Assembly (NCBI GenBank): GCA_963720725.1
Contig: CAVRGN010000002.1
Span: 80,511-144,510 of the forward strand
Direction: 5' to 3'
From: Benzoatithermus sp963720725
Lineage (GTDB): Bacteria; Pseudomonadota; Alphaproteobacteria; Geminicoccales; Geminicoccaceae
DNA: 64,000 bases
Shown here: positions 34,472-44,595 of the stretch, piece after piece
How positions within the stretch are numbered: position 1 is the stretch's first letter
Layout of the letters: the number at the start of each line of letters is the position of its first letter
Translations under genes and position numbers: made by a program
The notes under the pieces: generated by a model
The model's input: only the letters and a program-made list of their open reading frames with translations
What the model was told of the DNA's origin: nothing
The model's database searches: none

Positions 34472-36095
34472 CTACCCCGCCGTAGCCCCTGCCTGCACCG
34501 CCTCGATCCGGAAGGCGGCGGCCATCAAGCGCGCGAGTGTAGGGGTGGCGGGGGGCCTCGAAGATGGCCTCGGTCGGCCCGCGCTCGACCACCACGCCGT
34601 CCTTCATCACCACGACCTCGTGGCTCATGGCCCGGATCACGCGCAGGTCGTGGCTGATGAACAGGTAGGCGAGGCCGTGGCGGCGCTGCAGGTCGCGCAG
34701 CAGGTCGACGATCTGGGCCTGGACCGACATGTCCAGGGCCGAGGTCGGCTCGTCGAGGACGACCAGGCGCGGGCGCAGGACCATGGCCCGGGCGATCGAG
34801 ATCCGCTGGCGCTGGCCGCCGGAGAATTCGTGCGGGTAGCGGTCCTGGTCCTTCGGGTCGAGCCCGACCTCCTCCAGGATCGCCGCGACCAGGGCCCGCC
34901 TGCCGGCGGCACCGTCGCCGATGCGGTGGAGCTTGAGGCCCTCGGCGACGATCTGGCCCACCGAGAGGCGCGGGCTCAGGCTGCCGAACGGGTCCTGGAA
35001 CACGATCTGCATCTCGCGCCGCAGGGGCCGCAGGGTGCCCGGGCTCAGGCCCTGGATCGGGCGGCCGGAGAACTCGATCGCACCCTCGCTGGCGGTGAGC
35101 CGCAGGAGGGCCAGGCCCAGCGTGGTCTTGCCCGAGCCGCTCTCGCCGACCACGCCCACGGTCTGGCCGGAGCGGACCGCGAGCGAGACGCCGTCCACGG
35201 CCTTGACGTGGCCGACCGTGCTGCGGAACAGGCCGCGCTGGATGGGAAAGTGCACCTTGAGGGCGTCGGTCGACAGCACGATCGGGGCGGTGGGGTTGGC
35301 CGGCGCCGGCTCGCCCTTGGGCGCGGCGGCCAGGAGGTGGCGGGTGTAGGCGTGGCGCGGCCGGTCGAACACCTCGGCGACGGCACCCTGCTCGACCACC
35401 TCGCCCCTGGTCATGACGCAGACCCGGTCGGCGAAGCGGCGCACGATGGTGAGGTCGTGGGTGATGAACAGGATCGCCATGCCCAGCCGCGCCTGGAGCT
35501 CCTTGAGGAGCTGGAGGATCTGCGCCTGGATGGTGACGTCCAGTGCGGTGGTCGGCTCGTCGGCGATCAGGAGGTCGGGCTCGTTGGCCAGCGCCATGGC
35601 GATCATCACCCGCTGGCGCTGGCCGCCGGAGAGCTGGTGCGGGTAGGAGCCGAGCCGGGTCTCGGGCTCGGCGATCTGGACCAGGCGCAGCAGCTCGAGG
35701 GCCCGCGCCCGCGCCTCGTCGCGGCCGAGGCCGCGATGGACGAACAGGACCTCGGAGACCTGGCGCTCGACCGTGTGCAAGGGGTTGAGCGAGGTCATCG
35801 GCTCCTGGAAGATCATGCCGATGCGCCGGCCGCGGATGGTGCGCAGGAAGCGGTCGTCGCGCCCCACCAGCTCCTGGCCGTCGAAGCGGATGCTGCCCGA
35901 CGGGTGGGCGGCCAGGGGATAGGGCAGGAGCTGCAGGATCGACAAGGCGGTCACCGACTTGCCCGAGCCGCTCTCGCCGACGATGGCCAGGGTCTCGGCG
36001 CGGTCGAGCGCGAAGGAGGCACCCTTGACGGCGTGGAACGGCCGCTCGCCGGTGCCGAAGGTGACGCTGAGATCGGTGACCTCGAGCAGGGCCAT
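34472..36095 (-). CDS. yejF: Dual-ATPase subunit of a YejABEF-type peptide ABC importer, frameshifted at the last codons
   Basis: Two oligopeptide-class ATPase domains in one chain, as in YejF. Domain 1 has ALAIVGESGSGKSVTA, LSGGQRQRVMIAMALANEPD and LLIADEPTTALDVTIQAQIL. Domain 2 has VGVVGESGSGKTTLG, FSGGQRQRISIARAM and LDEPTSALDMSVQAQ, ending RHPYTRAL. There the frame slips at an AA pair (34527-34528). Removing one base gives the normal tail AFRIEAVQAGATAG and a TAG at 34472-34474. Uncorrected, the frame runs ~80 residues more, into the Uma2 gene. Start overlaps yejE by one base. This is the fourth gene of yejABEF, which imports peptides and the antibiotic microcin C in relatives. Confidence 0.88.
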
Positions 36096-37162
36096 CAGCG
36101 GAACGTCTTGCGCGGGTCGAAGGCATCGCGGACCGCCTCGCCGGCGAACACCAGCAGCGAGAGCATCACCGCCAGCACGACGAAGCCCGAGATGCCGAGC
36201 CAGGGCGCCTGCAGATTGTTGCGGCCCTGGTTCAGGAGCTCGCCCAGAGACGGCGAGCCCGGCGGCAGGCCGAAGCCCAGAAAATCGAGCGAGGTCAGGG
36301 TCACGATCGAGCCGTTGAGCACGAAGGGCAGGAAGGTCAGGGTCGAGACCATGGCGTTGGGCAGGATGTGGCGGAACATGATGGTGGCGTCGCCGACGCC
36401 GAGTGCCCGCGCGGCGCGGACGAAGTCCAGGTTGCGCGCGCGCAGGAACTCGGCGCGGACCAGGTCGACCAGGGCCATCCAGCTGAACAGCAGCATCAGG
36501 ATGAGGATGGTCCAGAACCCCGGCACGATGAAGCTGGACATGATGATCAGGAGGTAGAGCGTGGGCATCCCGCTCCAGATCTCCATGAACCGCTGCATGG
36601 ACAGGTCGACCAGCCCGCCGAAATAGCCCTGCACCGCACCGGCGGCGATCCCGACCACGGAGCTGAGCACGGTGAGCACGAGGCCGAACAGGACCGAGAT
36701 GCGAAAGCCGTAGATCACCCGGGCCAGCACGTCGCGGGCCTGGTCGTCGGTGCCCAGGAGGTTCTGCGCGGTCGGCGGCGAGGGTGCGGGCGTCGGCAGG
36801 TCCTTGACCACCGAATCGTAGCTGAAGGGGATGGGCGGCCAGATCATCCAGCCCTTCTCCTCGATCAGCTCCTTCACGGCGGGATCGGTGTAGAGGGCCT
36901 CGGTCTCGAAGAAGCCGCCGAACTCGGTCTCCGGATAGGCCACGAACACCGGGAAGTAGAACCGGCCGTCGTAGCGCACCAGCAGCGGATGGTCGTTGGC
37001 GATCAGCTCGGCGAACAGCGAGACCACGAACAGGACCAGGAACACCAAGGCACTGACATAGCCGCGCCGGTTGGCCTTGAAGTTGGCGAGCCGGCGCGCC
37101 GCGATCGGCGACAGGCGGCGATCGGCGGCCAGGAGCGGGGCCGGTGGCGCGAGCGCGGCCAT
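36095..37162 (-). CDS. yejE: YejE-like ABC importer permease
   Basis: A 355-residue OppC-class permease with the long N-terminal and periplasmic extensions typical of YejE. It has LSPIAARRLANFKANRRGYV, then YDGRFYFPVFVAYPETEFGG and the LLGTDDQARDVLARVIYGFR stretch. The coupling loop AEFLRARNLDFVRAARALGV contacts YejF. It starts 4 bases after the yejB stop and overlaps yejF by one base, so it is in the operon. The conserved PETEFGGFFETEA region is characteristic of YejE rather than DppC. Confidence 0.9.
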   Translation of the reverse strand: MAALAPPAPLLAADRRLSPIAARRLANFKANRRGYVSALVFLVLFVVSLFAELIANDHPLLVRYDGRFYFPVFVAYPETEFGGFFETEALYTDPAVKELIEEKGWMIWPPIPFSYDSVVKDLPTPAPSPPTAQNLLGTDDQARDVLARVIYGFRISVLFGLVLTVLSSVVGIAAGAVQGYFGGLVDLSMQRFMEIWSGMPTLYLLIIMSSFIVPGFWTILILMLLFSWMALVDLVRAEFLRARNLDFVRAARALGVGDATIMFRHILPNAMVSTLTFLPFVLNGSIVTLTSLDFLGFGLPPGSPSLGELLNQGRNNLQAPWLGISGFVVLAVMLSLLVFAGEAVRDAFDPRKTFR

Positions 37163-37166
37163 CGCC

Positions 37167-38270
37167 TCAGCTCGCCCGGGCTTCGAAGTCGATCCGCGGA
37201 TCGACCAGGACGTAGGCGAAGTCGGAGACGATCTTCAAGAGCAGGCCGAACAGGGTGAAGAAGTAGAGGGTACCCAGCATCACCGGATAGTCGCGGTTCA
37301 AGGCCGCCTCGAAGCCGAGCAGGCCCAGCCCGTCGAGCGAGAAGATCACCTCGATCAGCAGCGAACCGGTGAACAGGACCGAGACGAAGGCGGCGGGGAA
37401 GCCCGCGATCACGATCAGCATGGCGTTGCGGAACACGTGCCGGTAGAGCACCGCGTTCTCGTCCAGGCCCTTCGCGCGCGCGGTCAGCACGTACTGCTTG
37501 CCGATCTCCTCGATGAAGCTGTTCTTGGTCAGCATGGTGAGCGTGGCGAAGGAGCCGATCAGCATGGCCCCGATCGGCAGCACCATGTGCCAGAGATAGT
37601 CCAGGACCTGCTCGTACCAGGGCAGCGACCAGAAGTTCTGGGACACCAGCCCGCGCAATGGGAAGATCTGCCAGTAGCTGCCGCCGGCGAACAGCACGAT
37701 CAGGAGCACCGCGAACAGGAAGGACGGGATCGCGTAGCCGATGACGATGACGCCGCTGGTCCAGACGTCGAACGGCGAGCCGTCGCGCACCGCCTTGCGG
37801 ATGCCGAGCGGGATCGAGATCAGGTAGGTCAGGAGCGTGGTCCACACGCCCAGCGAGATCGACACCGGCATCTTGTCGACCACGAGGTCGAACACGGAGC
37901 GGTCGCGGAAGAAGCTGTCGCCGAAATCGAAGCGCAGATAGTTGCCGAGCATCAGGACGAAACGCTGCCAGGCCGGCTTGTCGAAGCCGAACTGGCGCTC
38001 GAGGTCGGCGATGAAGGCGGGGTCGAGACCCTGCGCGCCGCGATAGCGGCTGTTGAGGTCCGCACCCTGTCCGCCGGTGCTGCCGCCCATGGCCTCGTTG
38101 CCGCCGCCGGTGATCCGCGCGGTCGCACCGACGCCGCGCCCCGAGAGCTCGGAAATCACCCGCTGGACCGGACCGCCCGGCAGGGCCTGGATGACCACGA
38201 AGTTGATCAGCAGGATCCCGAGCAGGGTCGGGATCACCAGGAGCAGCCGGCGGGACAGGTAGGCGAGCAC
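37167..38270 (-). CDS. yejB: YejB-like ABC importer permease
   Basis: A 367-residue OppB-class permease starting GTG at 38270 (LAYLSRRLLLVIPTLLGILL). The YejB-specific first periplasmic loop (GGPVQRVISELSGRG, GGQGADLNSRYRGAQGLDPA, FGFDKPAWQRFV) is present. The coupling loop KQYVLTARAKGLDENAVLYR and VFRNAMLIVIAGFP complete the family pattern. It lies 10 bases after yejA and 4 bases before yejE. Together with the YejE-like protein it forms the transmembrane pore. Confidence 0.92.
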   Translation of the reverse strand: MLAYLSRRLLLVIPTLLGILLINFVVIQALPGGPVQRVISELSGRGVGATARITGGGNEAMGGSTGGQGADLNSRYRGAQGLDPAFIADLERQFGFDKPAWQRFVLMLGNYLRFDFGDSFFRDRSVFDLVVDKMPVSISLGVWTTLLTYLISIPLGIRKAVRDGSPFDVWTSGVIVIGYAIPSFLFAVLLIVLFAGGSYWQIFPLRGLVSQNFWSLPWYEQVLDYLWHMVLPIGAMLIGSFATLTMLTKNSFIEEIGKQYVLTARAKGLDENAVLYRHVFRNAMLIVIAGFPAAFVSVLFTGSLLIEVIFSLDGLGLLGFEAALNRDYPVMLGTLYFFTLFGLLLKIVSDFAYVLVDPRIDFEARAS

Positions 38271-38280
38271 GCGCCGGGCC

Positions 38281-40125
38281 TCAGTTCGCGGCCGCGCCCA
38301 GTTCCTGGCGCGCCTTGGCGATCTCCTCCGCCCCGCGGGGATCGACCCACCAGGCGAACAGGTCGACGCCGTAGCGCGGCCAGGTCTCGGGGTGGTCGAG
38401 CTTGTCCCAGAAGGCGATCCGGGTCACCCGGTTGTGCCATTGCGGGATGACGTAGTGGCTCCACAGCAGCACGCGGTCGAGCGCGCGGCAGGCGGCGATC
38501 AGGTCCTCGCGCGAATGGGCGGTGATGATCTTGCCGATCAGCTCGTCGACGATCGGGTCGTGCACGCCGATCAGGTTGCGGCTGCCGGGATTGTCGGCCG
38601 CCTCGCTGCCCCAGAATTCGCGCTGCTCGTTGCCCGGCGACAGGCTCTGCCCGAACACGCCAGTGATCATGTCGAAATCGAAGGTTTCCAGGCGCTTCTG
38701 GTACTGGGCGTCGTCGGCGGTGCGCAGGTCGACCTTGATGCCCAGCCGCTCGAGCGACTTGGCGAACGGACCGACGATGCGCTCGAACAGCCCGCCGGAA
38801 TCGAGCAGGATCTCGAATTCCAGCGGCTGGCCGGTCGCCGTGTTCACCAGCCGTCCCCCCTGGATCTCGTAGCCGGCCTCCTTCAGCAGCGTCACGGCCT
38901 TGCGGAGATTGTCGCGGTTGTTGCCCGAGCCGTCGGTGACCGGCGGCCGGTATTCCTGCGTGAACACCTCCGGCGGCAGGCGGTCGCGGTAGGGCTCGAG
39001 CAGCGCCAGCTCGTCCGGCCCGGGCAGGCCCGACGATGCCAGCTCGGTATTGGCGAAGTAGCTCGCGGTGCGGGTATAGGCGCCGTAGAACAGCGTCTTG
39101 TTGGTCCATTCGAAGTCGAAGGCATAGGACAGCGCCTCGCGCACCTTCGGGTCCTTGAACTTGTCGCGCCGGGTGTTGAAGACGAAGCCCTGCATCCCGC
39201 CGCCGCCCTGGCTCGGGATCTCCAGCTTGGTGATCAGGCCCTTCTGCAGCGCCGGGCCGTCATAGCCGGTGGCCCAAAAACGCGAGCTGCTCTCGACCCG
39301 CAGGTCGAAGCGGCCGGCCTTGAACGCCTCGAGCGCCACGTTGGGATCGCGATAATACTCGTAGCGGACCTCGCCGAAATTGTTGCGGCCCTTGTTGACC
39401 GGGATCTCCGCGCCCCAATAGTCCGGCACGCGCTCGTAGACGATGCTGCGCCCGGGATCGACGCTCTTGATCCGGTAGGGGCCGCTGCCGAGCGGCGGGT
39501 CGAGCGTGGTCTTCTCGAAGTCCCTGCCCTCCCAATAGTGCTTGGGCAGCACCGGAAGCTGGCCCACGATCAGCGGCAGCTCGCGATTGGTGGTGCCGTC
39601 GAAGACGAACCTGACCCGGTTCGGTCCGTCCGCGACCGCCTCGACCACGTTGGCGTAGTAGGCGCGATAGAACGGTGCGCCCTTGGTCTTGAGGATGTTC
39701 AGGCTGAAGATCACGTCGTCGACCGTGATCGGCAGGCCGTCGTGCCAGCGCGCCTCCGGGCGCAGCTCGAACGCCACCCAGGAGCGGTCCTCCGGCATCT
39801 CGATCGTGCGGGCGAGCAGGCCGTATTCGGAGAACGCCTCGTCGTTGGACTGGGTGGTCAGCGTATCGTAGACGAGCCCCAGGCCCGATGCGGGCGAGCC
39901 GCGGACGATGTAGGGGTTGAGATTGTCGAAGCTGCCGATGGCCGCCATCACCAGGTCGCCGCCCTTGGGCGCATCGGGGTTCACGTAGGCGAAGTGGGTG
40001 AAGTCGGGCGGATAGGCGAGATCGCCGTGCATGGCGACGCCGTGGGCGGGTGCGGCCAGCGCTCCCGGGACCGCCATCAGCAGCGCCAGCGTGGCGGCGG
40101 TCAGCCGCTCGACGATCTTCCCCAT
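38281..40125 (-). CDS. yejA: YejA-like periplasmic peptide-binding protein
   Basis: A 614-residue family-5 binding protein with a Sec-type signal (IVERLTAATLALLMAVPGAL, cleavage after ALA). The YejA hallmarks follow: AMHGDLAYPPDFTHFAYVNP and DAPKGGDLVMAAIGSFDNLN. Later come EYGLLARTIEMPEDRSWVAF, YRIKSVDPGRSIVYERVPDY and TAHSREDLIAACRALDRVLL. Start 40125 is chosen because the signal peptide begins there and a GGAGGAG site precedes it. An in-frame extension to 40194 has no signal character. It is the first gene of yejABEF and supplies the substrate specificity of the importer, probably for formylated or modified peptides as known in enterics. Confidence 0.9.
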   Translation of the reverse strand: MGKIVERLTAATLALLMAVPGALAAPAHGVAMHGDLAYPPDFTHFAYVNPDAPKGGDLVMAAIGSFDNLNPYIVRGSPASGLGLVYDTLTTQSNDEAFSEYGLLARTIEMPEDRSWVAFELRPEARWHDGLPITVDDVIFSLNILKTKGAPFYRAYYANVVEAVADGPNRVRFVFDGTTNRELPLIVGQLPVLPKHYWEGRDFEKTTLDPPLGSGPYRIKSVDPGRSIVYERVPDYWGAEIPVNKGRNNFGEVRYEYYRDPNVALEAFKAGRFDLRVESSSRFWATGYDGPALQKGLITKLEIPSQGGGGMQGFVFNTRRDKFKDPKVREALSYAFDFEWTNKTLFYGAYTRTASYFANTELASSGLPGPDELALLEPYRDRLPPEVFTQEYRPPVTDGSGNNRDNLRKAVTLLKEAGYEIQGGRLVNTATGQPLEFEILLDSGGLFERIVGPFAKSLERLGIKVDLRTADDAQYQKRLETFDFDMITGVFGQSLSPGNEQREFWGSEAADNPGSRNLIGVHDPIVDELIGKIITAHSREDLIAACRALDRVLLWSHYVIPQWHNRVTRIAFWDKLDHPETWPRYGVDLFAWWVDPRGAEEIAKARQELGAAAN

Positions 40126-40203
40126 GCCCTGCAGACTCCTCCGATCGGATGCCGCCGTGAACGTAGTGAGCGCGTCACCGCTCGAAAAGCGCACCGACCC
40201 GTA

Positions 40204-40983
40204 TCAGGCGAGCAGCCCGCAGGCGGCGGCGTGGATCCGGGCGTCACCGGCGGCGACCACCTGCCCGGCCGAGCCGAGGTCCAGGGCGCGGCCCTGCCAG
40301 TCGGTGAGGTGCCCGCCCGCACCCTCGATCACCGGCACCAGCGCCATGAAGTCATAAGGCTGCAGGCCGGCCTCGACCACGAGGTCCGCGAACCCCATGG
40401 CGAGCAGCCCATAGGCATAGCAGTCGCCACCGTACATCGGCAGCCGGACGCGGCGCTGGACCCGGTCGAAGGCGTCGTTCTCGGCCCCGGCGCGGAACAT
40501 CGCGGGGCTGGTCGCGAAGAGCACCGCATCCTCGATCCGGGCGCAGCCGCGGACGGCGATCGGACGACCGTTCCAGGCCGATCCTTCACCCGCCACGCCG
40601 ACCCACCGCTCGCGCAGGATTGATTGATCGATCATGCCGACCACCGGCCGGCCGCGATGGGCGAGTGCGATCAGGGTGCCGAACAGCGGCCGGCCGGTGA
40701 TGAACGATTTGGTGCCGTCGATGGGGTCGAGCACCCAGACGAACTCGGCGTCGACGCGATCGCGACCATGCTCCTCGCCGAGGATCCCGTGGTCGGGATA
40801 GGCCGCACCGATCAGCTCGCGCATCGCCGCCTCGGCCTCGCGGTCGGCGATCGTCACCGGGCTTTCGTCGGCCTTGGTCTCCACCGAGACCGGCGTCCTG
40901 AAGTAGCGGCGCTGCACCTCGCCGGCGCAGTCGGCCAGCCGATGCGCCAGCGCCTCGAACTCCCGATAGGATGCGCCGGCCAT
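40204..40983 (-). CDS. hisN: Histidinol-phosphatase-type inositol monophosphatase family enzyme
   Basis: A 259-residue Mg2+-dependent phosphatase of the inositol monophosphatase fold. Metal-site motifs: ILGEEHG (first Glu pair), WVLDPIDGTKSFITGRPLFG (DPIDGT) and a late YDFMALVPVIEGAGG, where classic inositol phosphatases have WDxxAG. That substitution and the FGTLIAL context match the HisN-type histidinol-phosphate phosphatases of histidine biosynthesis. Other activities are not excluded. It lies 78 bases upstream of yejA on the same strand and 14 bases downstream of the cytochrome c gene. No other his gene is in the window. Confidence 0.82.
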   Translation of the reverse strand: MAGASYREFEALAHRLADCAGEVQRRYFRTPVSVETKADESPVTIADREAEAAMRELIGAAYPDHGILGEEHGRDRVDAEFVWVLDPIDGTKSFITGRPLFGTLIALAHRGRPVVGMIDQSILRERWVGVAGEGSAWNGRPIAVRGCARIEDAVLFATSPAMFRAGAENDAFDRVQRRVRLPMYGGDCYAYGLLAMGFADLVVEAGLQPYDFMALVPVIEGAGGHLTDWQGRALDLGSAGQVVAAGDARIHAAACGLLA

Positions 40984-40997
40984 GCGGATCGGCGCCG

Positions 40998-41543
40998 TCA
41001 GCTCCCCGGCAGCGGTGCGGGTTCGTCGGCGAGGCTGCGCAGATAGGCGATCACGTCGGCGCGGTCGCCGTCCTTGCTGATGCCGGCGAAGCTCATCTTG
41101 GTGCCCGGCGCGTAGGCCTTGGGGCTGGTGAGGAAGTGGTTCAGGTGCTCGTAGTCCCAGACCTCGCCGCTCTTGCTCGACAGGGCATCGGAGTAGCTGA
41201 AGCCCTCATGCGACGCGATGGGCCGGTTGACCACGCCCCAGAGGTCGGGGCCGACCTTGTTGGCGCCGCCCTTGTCGAAATTGTGGCAGGCGGCGCATTT
41301 CTTGGCGATCGTCGCGCCGGATTCGGCGCTGGCGGAGGCGAGGAGCTCGCCGATCGGCGGGGCCTCCTCGGCGGGGGCCGCCTCGCCATCGCCCTCGGTG
41401 GCCGCCGCCTCGACCCGGTAGACCGGCTCCTCGAGCTGGTGCGGACGGTAGATCAGGCCCGCGAACACCGCACTGCCGACGCCGACGATGCCGGCCGTCA
41501 AGACGGCCGCGACGAGCTTGTTGCCCTCTAGAGACCCTGCCAT
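40998..41543 (-). CDS. Membrane-anchored c-type cytochrome (CycM-like)
   Basis: A 181-residue class I cytochrome c. An N-terminal uncleaved membrane anchor (LVAAVLTAGIVGVGSAVFAG) precedes an acidic, Ala/Glu-rich linker (residues ~45-70) and the haem domain. The haem attachment site is CAACH; KVGPDLWGVVNRPI follows, and the axial methionine lies in GTKMSFAGI. The form resembles alphaproteobacterial CycM/cytochrome c552, which carries electrons between the bc1 complex and terminal oxidases. The start has a GAGGA site ~9 bases upstream. It is divergent from kdsB across 144 bases. Confidence 0.9.
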   Translation of the reverse strand: MAGSLEGNKLVAAVLTAGIVGVGSAVFAGLIYRPHQLEEPVYRVEAAATEGDGEAAPAEEAPPIGELLASASAESGATIAKKCAACHNFDKGGANKVGPDLWGVVNRPIASHEGFSYSDALSSKSGEVWDYEHLNHFLTSPKAYAPGTKMSFAGISKDGDRADVIAYLRSLADEPAPLPGS

Positions 41544-41687
41544 GGGGATAAGATCCTCGTCGTTTGCTCGAACCAGCGGCGTCGGGCGCCGCGCTTGCGC
41601 TCCGCGTGCGGGGTAGGTAGACCACCGGCCACGTTCGCGGCAAGGGCCCGCAGCCCGGTCGCGGCCTGATCACTGCGCGAGGGGAAT

Positions 41688-42467
41688 ATGGCGTCGCGAC
41701 CCGCGCCGGAAGGCGATGACATTTCGTCGCGTACGATCGTTCTGATCCCCGCCCGCCTGGGCTCGACGCGCCTGCCCGACAAACCGCTGGCGATGATCGC
41801 CGGCGAGCCCATGATCGTGCAGGTCTGGCGTCGGGCCCGGGAGGCCGAAGCCGGGCCGGTGGTGGTGGCCTGCGCCGAGCCGGCGATCGCGGCGGCCGTG
41901 CGGGCGGCCGGTGGCGAAGCCGTGCTGACCGACCCGGCGCTGCCCTCCGGCACCGACCGGATCTTCGCGGCGCTGCAGGCGGTCGATCCCGGGCGCCGCT
42001 TTTCCCGCGTCGTCAATCTGCAGGGCGATCTTCCTACCCTCGATCCGCGCGTCGTGCGCCAGGTGCTGGAGCCCCTGGACGTTCTGGGCACGGACCTCGC
42101 CACGCTCGCCAACCCGACCGAGGACGCGCACGAGCGCCTGGATCCCAACGTGGTCAAGGCCGTGATCAGCTTCGATCCCGCCGATCCCCGCCTCGGCCGG
42201 GCGCTCTACTTCACCCGCGCCACGGCACCCTCGGGACCGGGGCCGGTCTGGCACCATATCGGCATCTACGCCTTCACCCGGTCGGCACTGGAGCGCTTCG
42301 CCGCCCTGCCCCCCAGTCCGCTCGAGCAGCGCGAGCGCCTGGAGCAGCTGCGGGCGCTCGAGAACGGGATGTCCATCGGCGTGCGGCTGGTCGATGCGGT
42401 CCCGTTCGGCGTCGACACCCCGGCCGACCTGGAGAAGGCACGCCGGATCCTGGAGAACCGCACATGA
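41688..42467 (+). CDS. kdsB: 3-deoxy-manno-octulosonate cytidylyltransferase
   Basis: A 259-residue cytidylyltransferase that makes CMP-Kdo for lipid A inner core. The nucleotide-binding N-terminus TIVLIPARLGSTRLPDKPLA is diagnostic, followed by VVVACAEPAIAAAVRAAGGE, the TDPALPSGTDRI motif and VVNLQGDLPTLDP with catalytic acidic residues. HIGIYAFTRSALERFAAL and LEQLRALENGMSIGVRLVD complete the family pattern. Start at ATG 41688 with an AGGGG site close upstream. Its stop overlaps the next start in an ATGA, so pheA is translationally coupled. The pairing with pheA and a cytochrome c gene recurs in related alphaproteobacteria. Confidence 0.95.
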   Translation: MASRPAPEGDDISSRTIVLIPARLGSTRLPDKPLAMIAGEPMIVQVWRRAREAEAGPVVVACAEPAIAAAVRAAGGEAVLTDPALPSGTDRIFAALQAVDPGRRFSRVVNLQGDLPTLDPRVVRQVLEPLDVLGTDLATLANPTEDAHERLDPNVVKAVISFDPADPRLGRALYFTRATAPSGPGPVWHHIGIYAFTRSALERFAALPPSPLEQRERLEQLRALENGMSIGVRLVDAVPFGVDTPADLEKARRILENRT

Positions 42468-43333
42468 GCGAGGCGCCCGCGCCCGCCCTCGATCCCGACC
42501 GCACCATCGCCTTCCAGGGCGTGGCCGGCGCCTATTCGCACCTCGCCTGCCGGCAGGCCTATCCCGAACTGGTGGCGCTCCCCTGCCACTCGTTCGAGGA
42601 CGCGTTCGCGGCCGTGCGCGAGCGCCAGGCGCGCTACGCCATGATCGCCGTCGACAACTCGATCGCCGGCCGCGTCGCCGACGTGCACCATCTCCTGCCG
42701 CGCGGCGGGCTGCACATCGTCGGCGAGAAGTTCGTCCGGGTGAACCACCAGCTCCTGGGCGTGCCCGGCGCCACCCTGGAGACGGTCAAGGAGGTGGAGA
42801 GCCACGTCCACGCCATCGGCCAGTGCCGCGACTTCCTGCGCCGCCACGGCTACCGCGCCCGCGTGGTCGCGGACACCGCGGGTGCCGCGGCCGACATCGC
42901 CGCCGCCGGCGACCCGACCCGCGGCGCCATCGCGTCGCGGCTGGCCGCCGAGATCTACGGGCTGGAGATCCTCAAATCCGACATCGAGGACGCCGAGCAC
43001 AACACCACCCGGTTCCTGGTCATGGCGCGCGAGCCGCGGCATCCCGAGCCGAAGGACGGGCCGGTGATCACCAGCTTCACCTTCCGGGTCCGCAACCGGC
43101 CGGCAGCCCTCTACAAGGCGCTCGGCGGCTTCGCCACCAGCGGCGTCAACATGATCAAGCTGGAAAGCTACGTCGACGGCGCCTTCACCCAGGCGGAGTT
43201 CTACGCCGAGATCGTCGGCCACCCGCAGCAGGAGAACGTCCGGCTCGCCCTCGAGGAGCTGCGCTTCTTCTCGCACCAGGTCGACGTCATGGGCGTCTAT
43301 CCGCCGGACCGGTTCCGCGAGCGGATCGGCTGA
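42464..43333 (+). CDS. pheA: Prephenate dehydratase
   Basis: A 289-residue stand-alone enzyme that converts prephenate to phenylpyruvate in phenylalanine synthesis. The PDT catalytic domain begins IAFQGVAGAYSHLACRQAYP and includes VDNSIAGRVADVHHLLP, VNHQLLGVPGATLE and NTTRFLVM, the TRF motif in which the Thr is catalytic. A C-terminal ACT domain (ITSFTFRVRNRPAALYKALG, then FATSGVNMIKLESYVDG) provides allosteric Phe inhibition; the usual ESRP is ESYV here. There is no chorismate mutase module. ATGA overlap with kdsB gives coupling. A cyclase gene follows 6 bases later. Confidence 0.95.
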   Translation: MSEAPAPALDPDRTIAFQGVAGAYSHLACRQAYPELVALPCHSFEDAFAAVRERQARYAMIAVDNSIAGRVADVHHLLPRGGLHIVGEKFVRVNHQLLGVPGATLETVKEVESHVHAIGQCRDFLRRHGYRARVVADTAGAAADIAAAGDPTRGAIASRLAAEIYGLEILKSDIEDAEHNTTRFLVMAREPRHPEPKDGPVITSFTFRVRNRPAALYKALGGFATSGVNMIKLESYVDGAFTQAEFYAEIVGHPQQENVRLALEELRFFSHQVDVMGVYPPDRFRERIG

Positions 43334-43339
43334 GCGGCC

Positions 43340-44531
43340 ATGACCAGGCTCGAGCGGCTGGTGGAGTCGCTGCTGGAGACCGGCACGAGCAGCGACGACC
43401 CGGCGGACCTGATCGACCTCGCCTGCGCCGGCATGACCGAGCTGGGCGTGCCGCTGCGCCGCTTCAGCGTCGGCATCCAGACCATCGACCCGACCGTGCG
43501 CGCGGTGTCCTATGTCTGGCTGCGTGACGGCGGACTTTCCCGTGAGACCACGCCCTACCTGCCCGGACCCGACAACGACCTCCCCTACCGCCGCAGCCCG
43601 ATCTACGCCCTGGTCCGGGACGGCCTGACCGAACGCCGCTGGCGGCTCGACCGGGGCGAGGGCTGCACGGAGATCCCGCTCCTCGCCGAACTCCAATCCC
43701 AGGGGATGACCGACTACTTCCTGCGCGTCGTGCGCTTCGGCGGTGAAATCGCCGCGGCGGTGCCGGGCGTGGCCTTCGCCATCGCCACCGATCGTCCCGG
43801 CGGCTTCGCCGAGCAGGACATCGCCACCTTCGCCGCGCTGACGCCTGCCATGGGCCTGGCCAGCTACCGCTACATGCTGTCGCGCGTGACGACCGAGATC
43901 CTGGGCGTCTATCTGGGCATGCGCACGGCGCGACGGGTGCTGGCCGGAGAGGTCAGGCGCGGGACCGGGCGGGCGATCGAAGCCGCCATCCTGCTGGCCG
44001 ACCTGCGCGGGTTCACCGGCCTCGCCGGCCGCGAGCCAGCCGCCCGCGTCGTGGCATGGCTCGACCAGCATCTGGAGGCCATCGGCGAGGCGGTGGCGGC
44101 ACACGAGGGCGAGGTGCTCAAGTTCCTGGGTGACGGTCTCCTGGCGGTGTTCCCGGCGGACGAGCCCGGCTGCAGCGCCGGCGATGCCTGCCGGCATGCT
44201 TTGGCGGCGGCGGAGCAGGCGCTGGCGAGCACCGCCAGCGTGAACGCCGGCCGGCGCAGCCAAGGCCAGCCGGAACTCGCGCTCGACGTCGTGCTGCACT
44301 ATGGCGAGGTGGTCTACGGCAATGTCGGCGCCGCCCGCCGCCTCGACTTCACCATCATCGGCCCGACCGTCAACGAGGCCAGCCGGATCGAGGCGCTCTG
44401 CGACGAGCTCGGCCGCAACCTGCTCCTGTCCGCACCTTTCGCCACCCGCTGCGGGCGGGCGACGGCCAGCGTCGGCAGCTTTGCGCTCAGGGGGTGTCCG
44501 GGGCGAGACCGAGGTCCTGGCGCTGGCTTGA
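43340..44531 (+). CDS. Class III adenylate/guanylate cyclase, frameshifted at its C-terminus
   Basis: About 396 residues as corrected. The N-terminal ~215 residues are a soluble sensor-like region (TRLERLVESLLETG onward) of the kind found before CHD domains. The cyclase domain begins AAILLADLRGFTGLAGREPA with metal Asp, has HEGEVLKFLGDGLLAVFPAD with the second metal region, and DFTIIGPTVNEASRIEALCD with the purine/transition-state residues. At a five-G run (44490-44494) one base too many shifts the frame. Corrected, it ends GVRGETEVLALA with TGA at 44529-44531; uncorrected, it runs to 44740 into the opposing gene. It starts 6 bases after pheA. Nucleotide specificity is not certain. Confidence 0.8.
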
Positions 44532-44595
44532 GCGGATGGCGCGACGGGAGCCCGCTTCCCAAGCGAATGGCTGCAGGTGAAACTACAATATCACC